A DNA stretch of 64,000 nt, from NCBI RefSeq assembly GCF_018326425.1, contig NZ_AP024601.1, forward strand, positions 1,166,001 to 1,230,000. Reading direction: 5' to 3'. The notes under the pieces were generated by a model. That model worked only from the letters and a program-made list of their open reading frames with translations, was not told the origin of the DNA and searched no databases. Source of the DNA: Polycladomyces abyssicola. Its GTDB lineage: Bacteria; Bacillota; Bacilli; Thermoactinomycetales; JIR-001. The position numbers and the translations under genes are program-made. This document shows positions 36,047 through 45,605 of this stretch, piece after piece; position 1 is the first letter of the stretch; each line of letters opens with the position of its first letter.

Positions 36047-36820
36047 ATGACCGTTGAAAACCGAGTGGTCATTGTCACGGGTGGCAGCAGCGGGATCGGG
36101 AAGGGCATTGCTCGTGTTTTGTGTGAAAAGGGGTACCGGGTGGCAATCACCGGCCGAGATGCGGAGAAATTGGAGCGCGCCCGGTCGGAAATCGAAAAAA
36201 GCGAGGGGCAAGTGCTGACGATCCCGATGGATGTGCGCAACGTGGAGCAAGTGGGGGAGATGATCCGCCGGACCAAAGAGACATTCGGCCAAATCGACAG
36301 TTTGGTCAACAACGCGGCAGGCAACTTTTTGGTCAAGGCAGAGGAATTGTCGCTGAACGGTTGGAAAGCGGTGATCGATATCGTCTTGAACGGGACGTGG
36401 TACTGCACACAAGCGTTGGCCAAAGAGTGGATCGCCGACGGTACCCGCGGCTCCATCGTCAATATCGTAGCCACTTATGCGTGGACCGGTGCGGCGGGGG
36501 TGGTCCATTCCGCGGCAGCCAAAGCGGGGGTATTGGCCATGAGCCGGTCGCTCGCGGTGGAGTGGGGCAGCCGTTATGGGATCCGCGTTAATTGCGTGGC
36601 ACCGGGACCGATTGAAAACACAGGCGGAACGGAGAAGCTGATCGCTTCTGAGCAAGCTTACCGCCACTTGCTCCAAACCATCCCGGCCAAACGGCTCGGC
36701 CGACCCGAAGAAGTGGGGAATCTGGTGGCGTTTTTGCTTTCGCCCGAAGCGGAATACATCAACGGTGATTGTGTGACGATTGATGCCGGGTTGTGGATGA
36801 CTGGCTCCCGGTTGATGTGA
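36047..36820 (+). CDS. fadH: 2,4-dienoyl-CoA reductase-like SDR
   Basis: The 257-residue short-chain reductase has the nucleotide loop VTGGSSGIGKGIA, the NNAAGN motif (LVNNAAGNFLVKAEELS) and a SDR core ending VNCVAPGPIENTGG. The family-typical LGRPEEVGNLVAFLLS and YINGDCVTIDAG close it. It most resembles Bacillus FadH (YkuF), which removes double bonds during unsaturated fatty-acid oxidation. The usual catalytic Tyr-x3-Lys reads HSAAAKAG here, with His where Tyr is typical; the dienoyl-reductase branch also departs from the classical triad. ATG 36047 follows AAAGGAGAG. Confidence 0.78.
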   Translation: MTVENRVVIVTGGSSGIGKGIARVLCEKGYRVAITGRDAEKLERARSEIEKSEGQVLTIPMDVRNVEQVGEMIRRTKETFGQIDSLVNNAAGNFLVKAEELSLNGWKAVIDIVLNGTWYCTQALAKEWIADGTRGSIVNIVATYAWTGAAGVVHSAAAKAGVLAMSRSLAVEWGSRYGIRVNCVAPGPIENTGGTEKLIASEQAYRHLLQTIPAKRLGRPEEVGNLVAFLLSPEAEYINGDCVTIDAGLWMTGSRLM

Positions 36821-36993
36821 GGAAAGCTTTGTCCGGAACGATAAGAGCAAAATTCGTCTTCCCTAGAGCGATTTCAGGGTGTGTTTGAGACCAAGAAAAG
36901 GGAGTGATTCTCTGTCCTCGGGAAACCTTTCCCCGACTCGTACATGGTTAAGTTACTCGCTGGGGAAAAGTTTCCCTCAACTTTGCCATTTGC

Positions 36994-37200
36994 TAAGGGC
37001 GTGTCTAGTAATTCCGTGATGGAGTAATGTTCCAGGTGAGCGACAAGACCTAACCCCCGAACGAGCGAAGAACCTTGATCGCGAGAATCGAATCGTGGGT
37101 AATTCCGTCCTGTGTTCTCGGTTCGGAGTGGCCATGATCTGCTTCCTTGCAGGGCACAGGTGGAACGGGTCGGGAAAACAATGCGGACAATCGTGATCAG
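36994..37200 (+). repeat. dispersed repeat, longest copy
   Basis: It starts AAGGGCGTGTCTAGTAATTC and contains a GAACGAGCGAAGAACC block. It ends with CATGATCTGCTTCCTTGCAG and CACAGGTGGAACGGGTCGGG. The left end matches the 13185 copy and the right end matches the 14318 and 43583 copies. A second GGGTGTGTTTGAGACC near 36877 may be part of a neighbouring degenerate copy. It occupies most of a 548-base gap with no supported gene. A long minus-strand frame across it is not convincing as a protein. Confidence 0.65.
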
Positions 37201-37368
37201 CCATCCCCTAGCCGTAAAGGTTGAAGCGGAAACGGGAGACGGCTGTTCACACAAGTTTTGTTCACAATATTATGAACATTTTCGGTTCACTTTTGATATT
37301 AAATGATGTGATAGCCGGTGTGATCTAGTCCAAACTATACAGAAACAAAACTCTAACAGGGACATCAA

Positions 37369-38769
37369 ATGAAGAAAAAACATCGGCGGCAAAGAAAACT
37401 GATCGGAATTCTCCTCGCTTTGGTGGTAGTGGCTTCTGCCATCATCTATCGCCCGGTCCTGTTGGATTGGTGGATGGCTTTTCAACCGGTTCGCTATTCT
37501 CCGCTGAAGCTGGGGGATCGGATCTTGATCGCGGCACCGCATCCCGACGACGAAACGATCGCGACTGGAGGTGTGATCCAGCGGTCACTCCGACAAGGGA
37601 AACGGGTCATTGTGGTGTGGATGACCACCGGTGACGGCTATCGGTTGGCGGTAGAACGGGATTTCGGCATTCTCCGACCATTGCCGGTCAACTATCGGGA
37701 ATTGGGCTTGCTTCGACATCGGGAGACATTGCGGGCCGGACACCGGTTGGGGTTGAAAAATGGGGAAATGCTTTTTTTGGGGTTTCCTGACGGGGGAACT
37801 CGTGCCTTGTGGAGCGATCACTGGGACTTCACACGTCCCTACCACGCTCTGAACGGCTCAGCCAAAGTGCCGTATTCATTTGCATATGCACCCGGTGTTC
37901 CTTATTGTGGCGAACAGGCCGTGCGGGAATGGGTGGAACTGATTCGCCGATACCATCCTACGGATGTGTTTTATCCAGATCCCAACGATAACCATCCCGA
38001 TCACTGGGGAACGGGTGCCTTTGTTCAGTATGTCTTGGCACAATTGCGCATGCCGGTGAAAGAGTGGACGTATCTAGTGCATCGTGGAGATTATCCGCAA
38101 CCATGGTTGTACGATCCTTATCTAAAGCTGCACCCGCCATATCTGTTTCACAATGAAGGGACGAAATGGGTGGAAGAACAGGTCGACCAAAGGGAGGAGA
38201 TCCAGAAAAACGCAGCCCTGCATCAGTATGCTTCTCAGGAGAAAGTGCTGGGATGGTTTTTAGAGTCGTTTATAAGGAAAAACGAGGTGTTCGGACAATA
38301 TCCAAAGCCATACATCCAGATGATCCGTGGAGGGATCGGCGGGGGAAAATGGCTTTTTCGTGACCCGGAAAACGGTGTGTGGCACCGCTGGTTGCATCCG
38401 GACGGGGATATCGAGCAAGTCGGCATGGTGGACGACACAAGAAAGCTGTGGTTCGGTCTGAAAACAGCCGGTCCCATTTCACAGCGCATGGGCTATTCGA
38501 TCCATGCCCGGTTGTTTGCTGCTAATGGTGTCAGGCGGTTGGATTGGACCGTCTCAGAAGGCCGCTTGCATGCGGAGCGTTGGGCAGCCAACAGCCTGTC
38601 ATTGCCGAAGGGAACCCTTGTGCGGATTCACGGTAACCAAATGTGGGTGGGAGTACCCCGGTTCCTGTTTCGTGGTGTGGATAAAATCTTCCTTTCCGCC
38701 GATAGTGTAGAGGGTGGCCGCAAGATCGATCGAACTGGCTGGAGGATGGCGCGGTATCGCGGTAGATGA
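37369..38769 (+). CDS. membrane-anchored PIG-L family deacetylase
   Basis: The 466-residue protein has a short basic N-terminus and one membrane helix (about 11-27). A PIG-L/LmbE domain follows with the zinc motif AAPHPDDET (His58, Asp60-Asp61) and the third ligand region YPDPNDNHPDHWGTG. The C-terminal third (from about 340) is an additional beta-rich domain I cannot name. Family members remove N-acetyl groups from GlcNAc-containing glycans or thiols such as BshB. The anchor points to an extracytoplasmic wall or glycolipid substrate. It lies just ahead of two other exported enzymes on the same strand. Confidence 0.8.
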   Translation: MKKKHRRQRKLIGILLALVVVASAIIYRPVLLDWWMAFQPVRYSPLKLGDRILIAAPHPDDETIATGGVIQRSLRQGKRVIVVWMTTGDGYRLAVERDFGILRPLPVNYRELGLLRHRETLRAGHRLGLKNGEMLFLGFPDGGTRALWSDHWDFTRPYHALNGSAKVPYSFAYAPGVPYCGEQAVREWVELIRRYHPTDVFYPDPNDNHPDHWGTGAFVQYVLAQLRMPVKEWTYLVHRGDYPQPWLYDPYLKLHPPYLFHNEGTKWVEEQVDQREEIQKNAALHQYASQEKVLGWFLESFIRKNEVFGQYPKPYIQMIRGGIGGGKWLFRDPENGVWHRWLHPDGDIEQVGMVDDTRKLWFGLKTAGPISQRMGYSIHARLFAANGVRRLDWTVSEGRLHAERWAANSLSLPKGTLVRIHGNQMWVGVPRFLFRGVDKIFLSADSVEGGRKIDRTGWRMARYRGR

Positions 38770-38850
38770 GCAGTTTTTTGGCCGCGCCCCTTTCAATCGT
38801 TTCGGAATTATTTTACAATTTAAGAGAAACTGAAGAAAGGGGGGCGGCGA

Positions 38851-39690
38851 CTGAAACGTATCGGGTTGTTGATCATGTTTCTGGGCGGGATGGTCATGGC
38901 GTCACCGACGGCGGCGGGGGCTAAAGCGGAACCCTCCCGACCGCTTCATGTCGTCACGTACAATATCCAGCACGGAGCCAATCACCACGGACAGCTGGAT
39001 TTGGAAACCATTGCGAAAAACTTGGAGTACAGCGGGGCGGACGTGATCACCCTGCAGGAGGTGGACAGGCACTGGTCGGAACGGAGCCTGTTTGTGGATG
39101 AGGCGGCCTGGCTGGGGGAACGGCTGGGGATGCAGGTGAGGTTTGCACCCATTTACTCGCTCGATCCTCTTCACGAAGGGGAACCGCGGCGAGAGTTCGG
39201 GTTGGCCATTTTGAGTCGCTATCCAATCGTCTCCTTTGAAAACCACGAATTGTCCCGCATCAGCTCGCAGGAACCGGACAAAGGGGTGCAAAAGCTGCCC
39301 GGCTTTCCGGAAGCGGTCATCAATGTCCGCGGTGTGAAGGTGCATGTCTTTTCCACTCATTTGTCCTGGTTGAACCCAGACGTACGCATGTTGGAAACGG
39401 AAGAGATGCTGGAGATCATTCACCGGAGAGAAGGTCCCATCATTCTGACTGGGGATATGAATGCAGAGCCAGGGTCCCCGGAGATGAAACGATTGAGCGG
39501 GGAGATGACGGATGCCTTTTCGGTGAGGGGAGAAGGCAATGGTTGGACGTATCCCGTACCCGAGCCGGTAAAGCGGATTGATGATGTGTTTGTGTCGCCT
39601 GATGTGCGGGTGGAAACCTGTGAGGTATTGCCGGTGGAGGGTTCGGATCATTATCCCGTGTCGGCCCGTCTGTTCGTCGAAAAAAAGTGA
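38851..39690 (+). CDS. secreted endonuclease/exonuclease/phosphatase family protein
   Basis: The product has a signal peptide and an EEP fold with VVTYNIQHGANHHG, VITLQEVDRHW, FGLAILSRYPIVSFEN, VFSTHLSWLNP, ILTGDMNAEPGS and the final EGSDHYPVSARL. These are the six standard catalytic and metal motifs. Targets in the family range from nucleic acids to phospholipids and sugar phosphates. No ATG/GTG/TTG start has a ribosome binding site, but GGGGGG sits six bases before a CTG at 38851. That start gives a proper signal peptide with a basic LKR end, so it is proposed; TTG 38866 is the fallback. Confidence 0.8.
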   Translation: MKRIGLLIMFLGGMVMASPTAAGAKAEPSRPLHVVTYNIQHGANHHGQLDLETIAKNLEYSGADVITLQEVDRHWSERSLFVDEAAWLGERLGMQVRFAPIYSLDPLHEGEPRREFGLAILSRYPIVSFENHELSRISSQEPDKGVQKLPGFPEAVINVRGVKVHVFSTHLSWLNPDVRMLETEEMLEIIHRREGPIILTGDMNAEPGSPEMKRLSGEMTDAFSVRGEGNGWTYPVPEPVKRIDDVFVSPDVRVETCEVLPVEGSDHYPVSARLFVEKK

Positions 39691-39706
39691 ACGAGGGGGA
39701 AAGGGA

Positions 39707-41518
39707 GTGGGCATTCGGCGTTCCGTGGCATTGTGGATGATCGGGAGTTTGGTGTTGTCGTTGTTTTCGTTCCCTGTGTTTGCGGCACAATCAGATCGGA
39801 CATCGGACCCCGTATCGTTGTTGAAACAAATGAGCCTGGAAGAAAAAGTGGGCCAGATGATGATGGTGGGGTTTTACGGAAGTGAGCCCAATGCGGACAT
39901 CACACGGCTGATTCGGGAAGCCCATGCGGGCGGCGTGATTTTGTTCGCCTACAGCCAAAACGTGGTTAACCCAGTGCAAACGGCCCACTTGACCAATGGC
40001 TTGCAGTCGTTGGCGCAGGAAACGCGCCTGGGCGTGCCTCTTCTGATCTCCACCGACCAGGAGGGCGGCGTTGTGGCTAGATTGACGACCGGCGCCACTG
40101 AATGGGCCGGCAATATGGCACTGGGTGCGACGCGGAAAGCGGCTTATGCCTACCAAGCGGCCAAAATGACCGGAGAAGAACTGCGTGCCGTCGGAATCAA
40201 CATGAACCTGGCCCCTGATTTGGACGTCAATGTCAACCCGGCCAACCCCGTCATCGGGGTGCGCTCCTACGGGGAGAACCCCCAACTGGTGGCCGATATG
40301 GGTGCGGCGGCGATTCACGGATATCAGGAGAACGTGATCGCGACCGGGAAACACTTTCCCGGCCACGGGGACACCAATGTCGATTCCCATTTGGGATTAC
40401 CGGTGATCAACAAGAGCCGGGAAGAATTGGAGAAAGTGGAGCTGGTACCGTTCAAACGGGCGATTGCCGAAGGAATCGATGCCATCATGACGGCGCACAT
40501 CCACGTCCCAGCATTGGATAACACGCCCGATCTGCCCGCTACTTTGTCCCGTCCCATCCTGACCGGCTTGTTGCGACAGGAGCTGGGCTATCGAGGGCTC
40601 ATCATCACCGATTCGATGACGATGGCGGGTGTCGCCAACTATTTCGGCGGGGTGCCCAAAGCGGCGGTGAAAGCGGTACAGGCCGGAGCGGACATCATCT
40701 TGCTCACGCCGGCGTTGAAGACGGACGAGCAGATCGAGGTGTACCAAGCGGTACTGGAGGCCGCCAGAAAAGGGGAGATTCCCGTAGAGCAAATCGATCA
40801 ATCGGTATTGCGCATCCTGAAGGTCAAAGCGAAATACGGATTGTTTGAACATCGTTTCGTCGATCCGGCTGATATCCCTGATCATGTCGCAACGGAGCAA
40901 CACCAGCGAACCTCGATGAAAATTGCCCGGTCTTCGATCACGCTGGTCAAAAACGAAAACAATCTATTGCCGCTTCACTTAAAACCGGATCAGAAACTGG
41001 GGATCATCAGCCAGTTTTCCCTGATCGACCGTGTTCGTTCGTATCACGCTGCGACGACGGAAATCTACCACAGCCAAGTCAATCCTTCCGATGCGGATAT
41101 CCAGGCAGCGGTGGAAATGGCCAAAACGCAGGATGTACTGCTGGTCGGGACCTACAATGCGACTGCGAACCCGCAACAGGTGAAATTGGTGAAAGCGCTC
41201 CAGCAATTACACAAGCCAATGGTCGTAATCGCCTTCCGCAATCCGTACGACATCGAGGCGTTCCCGGATGTGCCCGCCTATCTCACCGCATACGGATTCC
41301 GCTCCGTTTCGCTCCAGGCGGCGGTGGAAACGGTGTTCGGGGATAACCAACCGAAAGGGCGGTTGCCTATCACCATTCCGGGTTTGTACCCCTATGGCCA
41401 CGGATTGCGTTACGATTGGAACGATACGGATGCGACATCCGACCAACTCTCTACAAGCCAGATGGATGCCAACGGATCGAAGGAAGACCGACTGCAAGAG
41501 CTGGACAGCTCAAAATAA
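39707..41518 (+). CDS. nagZ: glycoside hydrolase family 3 beta-N-acetylglucosaminidase (NagZ-like)
   Basis: The 603-residue exported enzyme has a signal peptide (about 1-27, ending VFAA), no lipobox, and the GH3 barrel. KHFPGHGD starts at Lys215. The NagZ-type Asp226/His228 dyad lies in VDSHLGLP, and the nucleophile Asp302 lies in IITDSMTMAGV. The second, Bacillus-type C-terminal domain follows from about 400. Such enzymes release GlcNAc from muropeptides outside the cell, feeding recycling. GTG 39707 follows GAGGGGG. It lies 16 bases after the EEP gene and is probably co-transcribed with it. Confidence 0.9.
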   Translation: MGIRRSVALWMIGSLVLSLFSFPVFAAQSDRTSDPVSLLKQMSLEEKVGQMMMVGFYGSEPNADITRLIREAHAGGVILFAYSQNVVNPVQTAHLTNGLQSLAQETRLGVPLLISTDQEGGVVARLTTGATEWAGNMALGATRKAAYAYQAAKMTGEELRAVGINMNLAPDLDVNVNPANPVIGVRSYGENPQLVADMGAAAIHGYQENVIATGKHFPGHGDTNVDSHLGLPVINKSREELEKVELVPFKRAIAEGIDAIMTAHIHVPALDNTPDLPATLSRPILTGLLRQELGYRGLIITDSMTMAGVANYFGGVPKAAVKAVQAGADIILLTPALKTDEQIEVYQAVLEAARKGEIPVEQIDQSVLRILKVKAKYGLFEHRFVDPADIPDHVATEQHQRTSMKIARSSITLVKNENNLLPLHLKPDQKLGIISQFSLIDRVRSYHAATTEIYHSQVNPSDADIQAAVEMAKTQDVLLVGTYNATANPQQVKLVKALQQLHKPMVVIAFRNPYDIEAFPDVPAYLTAYGFRSVSLQAAVETVFGDNQPKGRLPITIPGLYPYGHGLRYDWNDTDATSDQLSTSQMDANGSKEDRLQELDSSK

Positions 41519-41525
41519 ATGGAAC

Positions 41526-41557
41526 AGGCCGACCATGCTAGTGGTCGGCCTTTGTTT
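41526..41557 (+). terminator. terminator after nagZ
   Basis: AGGCCGACCA-tgctag-TGGTCGGCCT followed by TTGTTTG, between convergent nagZ and the symporter gene. Confidence 0.88.
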
Positions 41558-41637
41558 GCGCACTCGGCTCTCGAAGGATATGAAGCGTAGGCGAGAGGTA
41601 AGACACGCTTTTTGCAGTGAAAGTGTGTAGACGCCCC

Positions 41638-43143
41638 CTATTCTGCACCGATCCCCGTCTGGGATCGCACATACAGTTCGGTAAACTTCCGCTCCGCTTC
41701 CGGTTCGCGGGATAAGAGTGTGCCCAATATAGCGCCAAGCATGCCTAGCGGAACGGAGAGGATCGCCGGATTTTTCAGCGGGAACAAGGCTTGATCGGGT
41801 TCCATCAGGTTGGGACTGACCAATACGAGCAGGATGGAACTGATCAACCCGGTGAGGATCCCGGAGACGGCTCCCGCAGTATTGAAACGTTTCCAAAAAA
41901 GGCTGAACACGATGACGGGCAGGTTGGCACTGGCGGCCACGGCAAATGCCAACGCCACTAAAAAGGCGACGTTTTGTTCTTTGGCGAGCAGTGCCAAGAT
42001 GATCGATACCACCCCCACGATGATGGAAGCCCATTTCGCGACGCGTATTTGCTCCCGTTCCGTCACTTGCCCACCGCGCAACACATTGGAGTAGAAATCG
42101 TGGGCAAACGCTCCGGCGGCCGAGATCACCAACCCGGCTACGACAGCCAGAATGGTAGCAAAAGCCACGGCGGAGATGAACGCGAGGAAGAAGTTACCGC
42201 CGAGCGCATCCGCCAGCAGAGGAGCAGCCATGTTTCCGGCCTTGTCTGCGGCCTTGATCTTTTCCTGGCCGACCAGCAGTGCCGCACCGAATCCGAGGAA
42301 GGTTGTCATGATATAGAAAGAACCAATGATGACCATCGCCCATGCGACGGAAGTACGGGCTTCTTTGGCGTTGGGAACAGTATAGAAGCGGATCAGAATG
42401 TGGGGCAGTCCCGCTGTTCCGGCGAGCAGGGCCAATCCGAGCGAAATGTTATCCAGCGGGTTTTTGTACAGTTTGCCTGGCTCCAAAAACGATTGCCCGT
42501 ATTGGGCCGATACTTGATTGAACATCTCCACGATGCTGAAGCCGAAATGGCTGAGCACCAGCAGGCTGAGCAAAATGGTTCCGGTCATGAGGAGCACAGC
42601 TTTGACGATCTGCACCCAGGTCGTGGCCAGCATCCCGCCGAATGCGACGTACAGGATCATCAACACGCCGATGAGGATGATGGCGACCTCGTATTGCAGC
42701 CCCAGCAACAGTTTGATAATCCCACCCGCACCGACCAATTGGGCGATCATATAAAAGGTGGAAATGGAGATTGTTGAAAGTGCCGCTGCGGATCGAACCG
42801 GTTTTGCTTTCAACCGGTACGCCAGCATGTCCGCCAAGGTGTAGCGCCCGGTGTTACGCAACGGTTCGGCCACGACGATCAGCACGACGAGATAAGCCAC
42901 GAGCCAACCGACCGAGTACAGAAATCCATCAAATCCGTTCAAAGCGATCAACCCGGCAATCCCCAAAAACGAGGCGGCACTCATATAGTCACCGGAGATC
43001 GCGATACCGTTTTGCCAACCGGAGATGGAGCGGCCGGCCGCGTAAAAGTCGGTGGTGGTTTGCGTTCGTTTCGAAGCCCAATACGTGATGCCCAGCGTCA
43101 ACAGCACAATCACGGCGAATAAGGTGAACGCCACGGTATTCAT
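41638..43143 (-). CDS. sodium:solute symporter (acetate/monocarboxylate ActP-like)
   Basis: The 501-residue protein has about 13 membrane helices and SSS signatures: [65 protein letters not shown] and the Na+-site [16 protein letters not shown]. It matches ActP/YwcA cation-acetate symporters. It starts inside the stop of the DUF485 gene (ATGA), the usual YjcH-ActP pair. The C-terminal tail [20 protein letters not shown] is repeated as a relic near 63.6 kb, so a second copy once existed or was partly duplicated. Confidence 0.88.
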   Translation of the reverse strand: MNTVAFTLFAVIVLLTLGITYWASKRTQTTTDFYAAGRSISGWQNGIAISGDYMSAASFLGIAGLIALNGFDGFLYSVGWLVAYLVVLIVVAEPLRNTGRYTLADMLAYRLKAKPVRSAAALSTISISTFYMIAQLVGAGGIIKLLLGLQYEVAIILIGVLMILYVAFGGMLATTWVQIVKAVLLMTGTILLSLLVLSHFGFSIVEMFNQVSAQYGQSFLEPGKLYKNPLDNISLGLALLAGTAGLPHILIRFYTVPNAKEARTSVAWAMVIIGSFYIMTTFLGFGAALLVGQEKIKAADKAGNMAAPLLADALGGNFFLAFISAVAFATILAVVAGLVISAAGAFAHDFYSNVLRGGQVTEREQIRVAKWASIIVGVVSIILALLAKEQNVAFLVALAFAVAASANLPVIVFSLFWKRFNTAGAVSGILTGLISSILLVLVSPNLMEPDQALFPLKNPAILSVPLGMLGAILGTLLSREPEAERKFTELYVRSQTGIGAE

Positions 43144-43460
43144 GAGGCTTTCTCCTTCCGTTTGCAGATGATTTCCTCGATCAGGCGATCCATGCGGTTG
43201 GCGTGACGAATATAGAGAAACGCCAACACCCATGCCATGAAAAACTGTGACAGGGCAAACAGATAAGCACCGTTCATCGAGCCGAAAACCGGCGTGTTGA
43301 GAAAGCGGAAATAACCGGTCAGTACGGGAAGGGCGAAATAGTAGAGAGAGAAAAATGCGACGGACCATATCATAAAGCGTCTTTTACGTTTCATCAACGT
43401 GCGAAACTCGGGTGAACGGGCGATTTGTTCCCAATCGGTGTTGTGTGATCCGGTTTTCAT
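43140..43460 (-). CDS. DUF485 family membrane protein
   Basis: The 106-residue protein has two membrane helices ([20 protein letters not shown] and [20 protein letters not shown]) between basic ends. It also has the DUF485 features [15 protein letters not shown] and [11 protein letters not shown]. It always accompanies ActP-type symporters and is thought to assist them. Start 43460 follows AGGAGGG. Confidence 0.88.
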   Translation of the reverse strand: MKTGSHNTDWEQIARSPEFRTLMKRKRRFMIWSVAFFSLYYFALPVLTGYFRFLNTPVFGSMNGAYLFALSQFFMAWVLAFLYIRHANRMDRLIEEIICKRKEKAS

Positions 43461-43514
43461 ACGGGACCCTCCTTTAGTAAGAAGCTCTTATTCATAAATA
43501 TTCCGCGTAGTTAC

Positions 43515-43544
43515 TATATATCAAATATTCTTGAAATAAATCAA
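43515..43544 (-). promoter_or_regulatory. candidate sigma-A promoter for DUF485-symporter operon
   Basis: On the minus strand TTGATT, 18 bases and TATATA, about 55 bases ahead of the DUF485 start. The surrounding AT-rich stretch fits a promoter, but both boxes are imperfect. Confidence 0.45.
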
Positions 43545-43582
43545 GGAGAAAAACTCGTAAACACATGAAGAAAACCGTCTCT

Positions 43583-43735
43583 TGACGAGCGAGAAATTGA
43601 ACAAAGATAATGAGCAGAAAACATTTGCATACAACTTCCTTTTGAGCGAAGTGTACTTTGCCCATTTCCCGCGCCCTCCGACCGGCCTTGGTTTGCTTCT
43701 TTGAGGGCGCAGGTGGAGCAAATCCGGACAATGAT
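43583..43735 (+). repeat. dispersed repeat, diverged copy
   Basis: Blocks TGACGAGCGAGAAATTG, TTGAGCGAAGTGTACTTTGC, CCCGCGCC and TTTGCTTCTTTGAGG with GGCGCAGGTGGAG match blocks of the copies at 14318 and 36994 in the same order. It fills most of the 365-base gap between the symporter operon and the LysE gene. Confidence 0.55.
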
Positions 43736-43825
43736 GCACTGGATATTGATTAGATACACCCTGAACAAAGAACTGTCTTTTTGGTTATTGCAAGTGTGAC
43801 AGATCAGTGCCTTGTTCTCGTACGG

Positions 43826-44464
43826 TCACATCCATCGTGCGACAACCAACCACAAGATTCGTACTGAGAAAAAGATGAGGACGGCTCCCAACAACCGATC
43901 GGACCAATGACGATACCGATGATACACCTTGCGGAAGCGGGGAGAGGAGATAATTACAGCAAGCAAGATAAACCATCCGCCTACCGCTACAATGTTTTCC
44001 AATCCGTATATCCAGTAGTACCATTGTGGATCTCCCGGCTGTAAAAACTGAGAGAATATCCCCAAAAAATAGAGTGCCGCTTTTGGGTTGAGTGCATTGC
44101 ATAAAAAGCCGTCCCGAAATCCTTGCCACCCGCTTTTGGATTCGGTATCTTCTCCGTTTCCCTTTGCTGTTTCCGTTTCCGTTTCAGTGGCGGGGCGGGA
44201 ACGGATCGCCTGCGTTCCCAACCATGCCAGGTAAATCGCCCCTGCCAATTGAATCACGGTGAAAACGGCGAGCGATTGCTTCAAGATCAGTGCATATCCA
44301 CCGACGGTGTAAGCGATATGTATGGTCAGAGCCGCAGCGATGCCGAATGCTGTGGCAATCCCGATTCGAGTACCGTAGCTCAAACTGTTGCGCGTTACGA
44401 CGGCGAAGTCCGGTCCGGGTGAAATTGCGCCCAGCAAACCGATGAGAAAGACTTGAAGAAACAT
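43826..44464 (-). CDS. LysE/RhtB family exporter
   Basis: The 212-residue protein has six predicted helices and the family N-terminal motif GAISPGPDFAVVTRNSLSYG, then GYALILKQSLAVF, AGAIYLAWLGTQAIRS and FLCNALNPKAALYFLGIF. Between helices three and four it carries an unusual hydrophilic linker with a TETETET run, about 18 residues. LysE-type proteins export amino acids or their analogues; the substrate is not deducible. It is monocistronic. Confidence 0.85.
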   Translation of the reverse strand: MFLQVFLIGLLGAISPGPDFAVVTRNSLSYGTRIGIATAFGIAAALTIHIAYTVGGYALILKQSLAVFTVIQLAGAIYLAWLGTQAIRSRPATETETETAKGNGEDTESKSGWQGFRDGFLCNALNPKAALYFLGIFSQFLQPGDPQWYYWIYGLENIVAVGGWFILLAVIISSPRFRKVYHRYRHWSDRLLGAVLIFFSVRILWLVVARWM

Positions 44465-44747
44465 CTCTCACACTCCCATCATTTATCGCGGTCAATTTAT
44501 ATTATAAAGCGCGAGTGGGCTTTCTTTTTTTTGAATCATGGCAGGAAATTCGGATAATTATGCAGAAGATTATTAATGTAAAATAATTGTCATAATTCGT
44601 TGTTTTGTGACGTTGTGTCCCCAATTGAGAAAGGGGTCACGAATGGAAACGTGGTTTCGCACATAGGTTGGTAGCAAGGCGGTTTCTTCCAAGGGCTACT
44701 TATTTTATGCTTTGTTACAAGTTTCACAAAAGGAGAGGAGGCGAAAC

Positions 44748-45605
44748 ATGCTGCACATCGTCTGTTGTGTGAAGCAAGTACCGGACAGCAGGGAGATCCG
44801 GATCGATCCCAAGACCAACACACTGATCCGGCAGGGCGTTCCGGCTATCGCCAATTTTTACGACATGCACGGGCTGGAAGAGGCACTGCGAATCAAGGAC
44901 CAATATGGAGCCCGCATCACCGTAGTCTGTATGGGGCCACCGCCGGCGGAGAAAACACTGAAACAATGCATTTCCCTCGGAGCCGACGAGGCTGTGTTGG
45001 TGACGGACCGCCGGTTTGCCGGGGCGGATACGCTGGCCACCTCCTACGTATTGGCCAAAGCGATTCAAAAGATCGGAGAAGAGTGGGGTCCCGTCGATCT
45101 GGTGTTTTGCGGAAAACAAACGTTGGATGGCGACACCGGGCAAGTGGGACCGGGAATTGCCTGCCGTCTCGATTTGGAGCAGTTGACGTACGTGGAAAAA
45201 GTAGTGGGCATCGATCTGGAGAAACGAACCATCACGGTTCACCGTCACCTGGAAGACGGTGTGGAAGTGGTGGAAACCCGTTTACCGGCGCTGTTGACGG
45301 CGCTCAAAGAGTTGAACAAGGTGCGCAGGGCGAGCATGCCGGGTATGCTCAGAGCAGCACGGTTCAAGCCGGTGATCTGGACGGTGGATGATTTTCCGGA
45401 CATGGACAAAAAGCAAATCGGGTTGAAAGGCTCCCCGACGATCGTTGCCAAGACATGGGTGCCGGAACAAAAGCCCGTCAACGGGGAAGTCGTAAAAGAT
45501 CAATCACCGCAGGAAGCGGCCGCATTCCTGGCTGATCGGCTGTGGTCGACGGATTTGCCCGATAAATTGGGATGGAACCAGCAGTCGGAGGAGGTGTCGG
45601 CATGA
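44748..45605 (+). CDS. fixA: electron transfer flavoprotein beta subunit, FixA type
   Basis: The 285-residue protein has MLHIVCCVKQVPDSREIRID, YDMHGLEEALRIKD, SLGADEAVLVTDRRFAGADT, DLVFCGKQTLDGDTGQVGPG and LPALLTALKELNKVRRAS. This is the bifurcating-type EtfB/FixA with the extended C-terminus. ATG 44748 follows GGAGAGGAGG. It starts a compact fixABCX operon with four-base ATGA overlaps at fixA-fixB and fixC-fixX. FixAB receives electrons from a dehydrogenase or NADH and passes them to FixC and FixX. Confidence 0.92.
   Translation: MLHIVCCVKQVPDSREIRIDPKTNTLIRQGVPAIANFYDMHGLEEALRIKDQYGARITVVCMGPPPAEKTLKQCISLGADEAVLVTDRRFAGADTLATSYVLAKAIQKIGEEWGPVDLVFCGKQTLDGDTGQVGPGIACRLDLEQLTYVEKVVGIDLEKRTITVHRHLEDGVEVVETRLPALLTALKELNKVRRASMPGMLRAARFKPVIWTVDDFPDMDKKQIGLKGSPTIVAKTWVPEQKPVNGEVVKDQSPQEAAAFLADRLWSTDLPDKLGWNQQSEEVSA

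Noticed and set aside
35939-36850. 303-codon open frame antisense to the FadH-like gene
   Set aside because: It has no recognisable protein pattern, and the plus-strand reductase has all its motifs and a strong start site.
36874-37254. 126-codon minus-strand frame in the gap after fadH, sharing LQGSRSWP with a frame near 14.4 kb
   Set aside because: The shared residues come from the dispersed repeat DNA. There is no start signal, and a third repeat copy (43.6 kb) does not keep the frame, so it is treated as a repeat, not a protein family.
41638-43368. Longer symporter reading frame starting at 43368
   Set aside because: The extra N-terminal residues overlap the DUF485 gene, look like out-of-frame sequence and lack the membrane pattern; the ATGA start at 43143 fits the standard gene pair.
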